The notes under the pieces are model-generated. The model was not told where the DNA came from. It did no database searches and worked only from the letters and a program-made list of their open reading frames with translations. From positions 1,240,001 to 1,304,000 of the forward strand of contig NZ_CP177239.1 in NCBI RefSeq assembly GCF_046773475.1: a stretch of 64,000 nucleotides of DNA. The letters are read 5' to 3'. Numbering within the stretch: the stretch's first letter is position 1; each line of letters starts with the position of its first letter. Below are positions 61,703 to 64,000 of the stretch, one piece after another. This DNA comes from Nitratireductor aquimarinus (GTDB lineage Bacteria > Pseudomonadota > Alphaproteobacteria > Rhizobiales > Rhizobiaceae). A program made the translations under genes and the position numbers.

Positions 61703-62962
61703 ATGAACTGGTTGCTTGAGAAATTCGTTTTTCGCCTGGTCCGCAAAGGCACGCTTTCAATAACCGACGCGGCCGGCAAAACGCATGTCTTCGGTGACGG
61801 GACAGGGTGTCCCGTCCATATCGTTATTCGCACAGCGGCGGCAGAGCGCGCCATGGCGCTCGACCCCATGCTTGCCGTGCCGGAGCGATACATGGAAGGC
61901 GACGTGGATATCGTCGAAGGCGATATCCTGACCTTTCTGCAAATAGTCTACACCAATATGGATGAGACGCAGACCCAGCCTTTCCTGCTCAGGCTGGGCG
62001 AGATGCTTCGCTACCCGTTGCGGCGTCTGCATCAATTCAACACACAGGCGCGCTCCAGGCGCAATGTGCGGCGGCATTACGATCTTTCCGAAGAGCTCTA
62101 CCGCCTCTTCCTCGATGAGGACATGCAGTATTCCTGCGCCTATTTCGAGACGCCGGACGTTTCTCTGGAAGAGGCGCAACGCGCCAAGAAGCGCCACATC
62201 ATGGCGAAGCTCGCGCTACAGCCCGGCCACCGGGTGCTGGACATAGGGTCTGGCTGGGGTGGTCTCGGTCTCGACATTGCCCGCCAGTTCGACGCGCAGC
62301 TCCTTGGCGTAACGCTTTCAGAAGAACAGCACCGGGTTTCGAGCGCGCGCGCACGGGAAGCGGGGCTTGCAGACAAGGCCCGGTTCGAGATCGTCGATTA
62401 TCGCTCGCTGACGGGTCCGTTCGACCGGATTGTCTCGGTCGGCATGTTCGAACATGTGGGCATCAACCATTACCGCACCTATTTCGACCAGTGTGCGCGG
62501 CTTCTGGCCGATGATGGCGTGATGCTTCTGCACACGATCGGCCGGTCGACCGGCCCTTCGATCACCAATGCCTTCATCCGCAAATACATCTTCCCGGGCG
62601 GCTACATTCCCGCCCTTTCGGAAATGCTCCCCCCGATCGAGAAGTCGGGGCTGATCGTGACCGATGTGGAGATCCTGCGCATTCACTATGCGGATACGCT
62701 GAAGCACTGGCAGGAGCGTTTTCAGAAGAACCGCGCCAGGGCGGTGGAGATTTATGACGAGCGCTTCGCCAGAATGTGGGAATTCTACCTGGCAGGCTCC
62801 GAGGCCTCATTCCGCTGGCAGGAAATGGTGGTGTTCCAGATCCAGCTGACCAAGAGGCGGGAAACGCTGCCGGTGACCCGCGACTATATCGGAGAGACGG
62901 AGAAGCGGCTTGCGAACCCCAATGGCAAGCGGCCCGGAAAATTCAAGCAGGCAGCGGAGTAA
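61703..62962 (+). CDS. cfa: Cyclopropane-fatty-acyl-phospholipid synthase
   Basis: A 419 aa SAM-dependent enzyme adding a methylene bridge to unsaturated membrane lipids. Visible: the start of the catalytic domain (RRHYDLSEELYRLFLDEDMQ, YSCAYF), SAM motif VLDIGSGWGGLGLDIARQF, ISVGMFEHVG-like IVSVGMFEHVGINHYRTYF and KYIFPGGYIPALSEM. It is between rplI and dnaB. Confidence 0.93.
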   Translation: MNWLLEKFVFRLVRKGTLSITDAAGKTHVFGDGTGCPVHIVIRTAAAERAMALDPMLAVPERYMEGDVDIVEGDILTFLQIVYTNMDETQTQPFLLRLGEMLRYPLRRLHQFNTQARSRRNVRRHYDLSEELYRLFLDEDMQYSCAYFETPDVSLEEAQRAKKRHIMAKLALQPGHRVLDIGSGWGGLGLDIARQFDAQLLGVTLSEEQHRVSSARAREAGLADKARFEIVDYRSLTGPFDRIVSVGMFEHVGINHYRTYFDQCARLLADDGVMLLHTIGRSTGPSITNAFIRKYIFPGGYIPALSEMLPPIEKSGLIVTDVEILRIHYADTLKHWQERFQKNRARAVEIYDERFARMWEFYLAGSEASFRWQEMVVFQIQLTKRRETLPVTRDYIGETEKRLANPNGKRPGKFKQAAE

Positions 62963-63220
62963 AAAGCGCCTCTCCCGTCCCAAAGATAGATGCGTGGCTG
63001 TCAAGCGAATCATCTAATATGGATGGCATTTCTGGACGCTGTGGTTTTCATGTCGCGACTGGCGGTGGATTACGGGGGTTGCGGGGGTTGCTAACTTGAT
63101 CCGCCTCCCGCCTCTTATCCTCAAAGCCTGCAGCGTCTAGGAGATATGACTGGGGTAGCCTGGACGTTTCACATTGCGTCTGTCCGGGCCAAGTGACACT
63201 GAAACACCGGAAGAGCTCAG

Positions 63221-64000
63221 ATGGCAGAGGCGGCAGTCCGCAAGCTCGAAACAGCGGAAACAAAGCTTTATCGCGAAGCACCGAACAACATTGAGGCAGA
63301 GCAGGCATTGCTGGGCGCAATCCTGGTCAACAATGATGCCCTTTACCGTGTCTCGGACTTTCTGAAAGCGGAGCATTTCTATGAGCCGCTTCACCGCAAC
63401 ATCTTCGAGGTCGCCGGCGATCTGATCCGCATGGGCAAGACGGCCAACCCCGTCACCATCAAGACGTTTCTCCCTGCCGAGGAGAAAGTCGGCGAACTGA
63501 CCGTGGCGCAGTATCTTGCGCGTCTGGCGGCCGAAGCCGTGACGATCATCAACGCTTCCGACTATGGCCGCGCCATCTACGATCTGGCGGTCCGGCGTTC
63601 GCTGATCACGGTCGGCGAAGACATGGTCAACATCGCCTATGACGCGCCGGTGGACATGGCGCCCAACAAGCAGATCGAGGACGCCGAGCGACGCCTCTTC
63701 GAACTGGCCGAGACCGGCCGCTACGATGGCGGCTTCGAGAGCTTCGGCGATGCGACCAAGACCGCCGTGGACATGGCCAATGCTGCCTTCATGCGTGACG
63801 GCCACCTTTCGGGCATTTCGACGGGCCTGCGCGACCTCGACGGGCGCATGGGCGGACTGCAGCCCTCTGACCTTATTATCCTCGCCGGACGTCCTGCCAT
63901 GGGTAAGACGTCGCTTGTGACCAACATCGCCTTCAACATTGCTGCGGCCTATGAGCCTGAGCAGCAGGCCGACGGCTCCTTTGCGGCTGCCAATGGCGGC
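63221..64000 (+). CDS. dnaB: Replicative DNA helicase DnaB (partial, runs off right edge)
   Basis: 260 codons visible. N-terminal DnaB domain (APNNIEAEQALLGAILVNND at about 20-39), linker, and the start of the RecA-like core with Walker A ILAGRPAMGKTSL (about 220-232). The insert after Walker A (AAAYEPEQQADGSFAAANGG) is a usual alphaproteobacterial feature. No stop before the edge. Confidence 0.97.
   Translation, partial: MAEAAVRKLETAETKLYREAPNNIEAEQALLGAILVNNDALYRVSDFLKAEHFYEPLHRNIFEVAGDLIRMGKTANPVTIKTFLPAEEKVGELTVAQYLARLAAEAVTIINASDYGRAIYDLAVRRSLITVGEDMVNIAYDAPVDMAPNKQIEDAERRLFELAETGRYDGGFESFGDATKTAVDMANAAFMRDGHLSGISTGLRDLDGRMGGLQPSDLIILAGRPAMGKTSLVTNIAFNIAAAYEPEQQADGSFAAANGG

Overview
The window is a high-GC alphaproteobacterial chromosome segment, most likely from a Rhizobiales member of the Phyllobacteriaceae/Brucellaceae type. 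The evidence is gene order and families: Omp25/31-like beta-barrels, HdaA next to purM-purN, uvrC-pgsA-moaD-moaE, lptF-lptG-lptD-surA-pdxA-rsmA, fabD-fabG-acpP-fabF-mltG-yicC-gmk, rpsF-rpsR-rplI-dnaB, and a palindromic intergenic repeat familiar from Mesorhizobium relatives. Genus is not resolved.

Positions 1 to about 13,100 are the early and regulatory half of a temperate prophage. The left edge cuts a GpA-type terminase large subunit, so the head and tail genes lie outside. A lysis/lysogeny switch sits at 9,243-10,306: a LexA-like S24 repressor diverges from a Cro-like protein, and four near-identical GTGC-N5-GCAC sites lie on both sides of the repressor gene. Leftward runs a tightly overlapping early operon: Cro, an open reading frame overlapping an initiator-like tRNA-Met(CAT), a CII-like regulator, a GcrA-C-terminus-like zinc-motif protein, tiny proteins, a GapR (DUF2312) homologue, an N6-adenine and a C5-cytosine DNA methyltransferase, a winged-helix replication initiator with 22-bp-spaced iterons inside its gene, and a NusG/RfaH-like factor. 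A GPZ-like tail protein and the terminase follow. Rightward runs a block of very small genes ending in an excisionase-like HTH protein and a tyrosine integrase. The integrase end abuts the 5' half of a tRNA-Pro(TGG) gene.

From 13,300 to 64,000 is core chromosome. 13.3-18.9 kb: a universal stress protein, hdaA, an AI-2E family permease, a CDP-alcohol phosphatidyltransferase, purM-purN and a DUF1801 protein. 19.1-26.2 kb: a molybdopterin oxidoreductase, rlmJ, RNase T2, two Omp25/31-like proteins and a Na+/Ca2+ exchanger. 26.5-30.8 kb: a FolM-like reductase, uvrC, pgsA, moaD and moaE. 30.9-38.7 kb: a PAS-GGDEF-EAL protein, ndk, a GST, a DinB protein, a glycine-rich secreted protein, an ABC-F ATPase and a HAD hydrolase.

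38.9-48.9 kb: holC and pepA, divergent from the LPS-export/outer-membrane cluster lptF-lptG-lptD-surA-like followed by pdxA-rsmA. 48.9-56.0 kb: gmk, yicC, mltG, fabF, acpP, a GNAT acetyltransferase, fabG and fabD, all leftward. 56.1-64.0 kb: an ABC-2 exporter, a WYL regulator, rpsF-rpsR-rplI, cfa and the start of dnaB.

The most interesting part is the prophage early operon. It pairs phage homologues of alphaproteobacterial cell-cycle and nucleoid factors (GapR, GcrA-like C-terminus, DNA methylation) with its own transcription elongation factor and an initiator-type tRNA. A takeover of host cell-cycle control by this operon is an inference from gene content.
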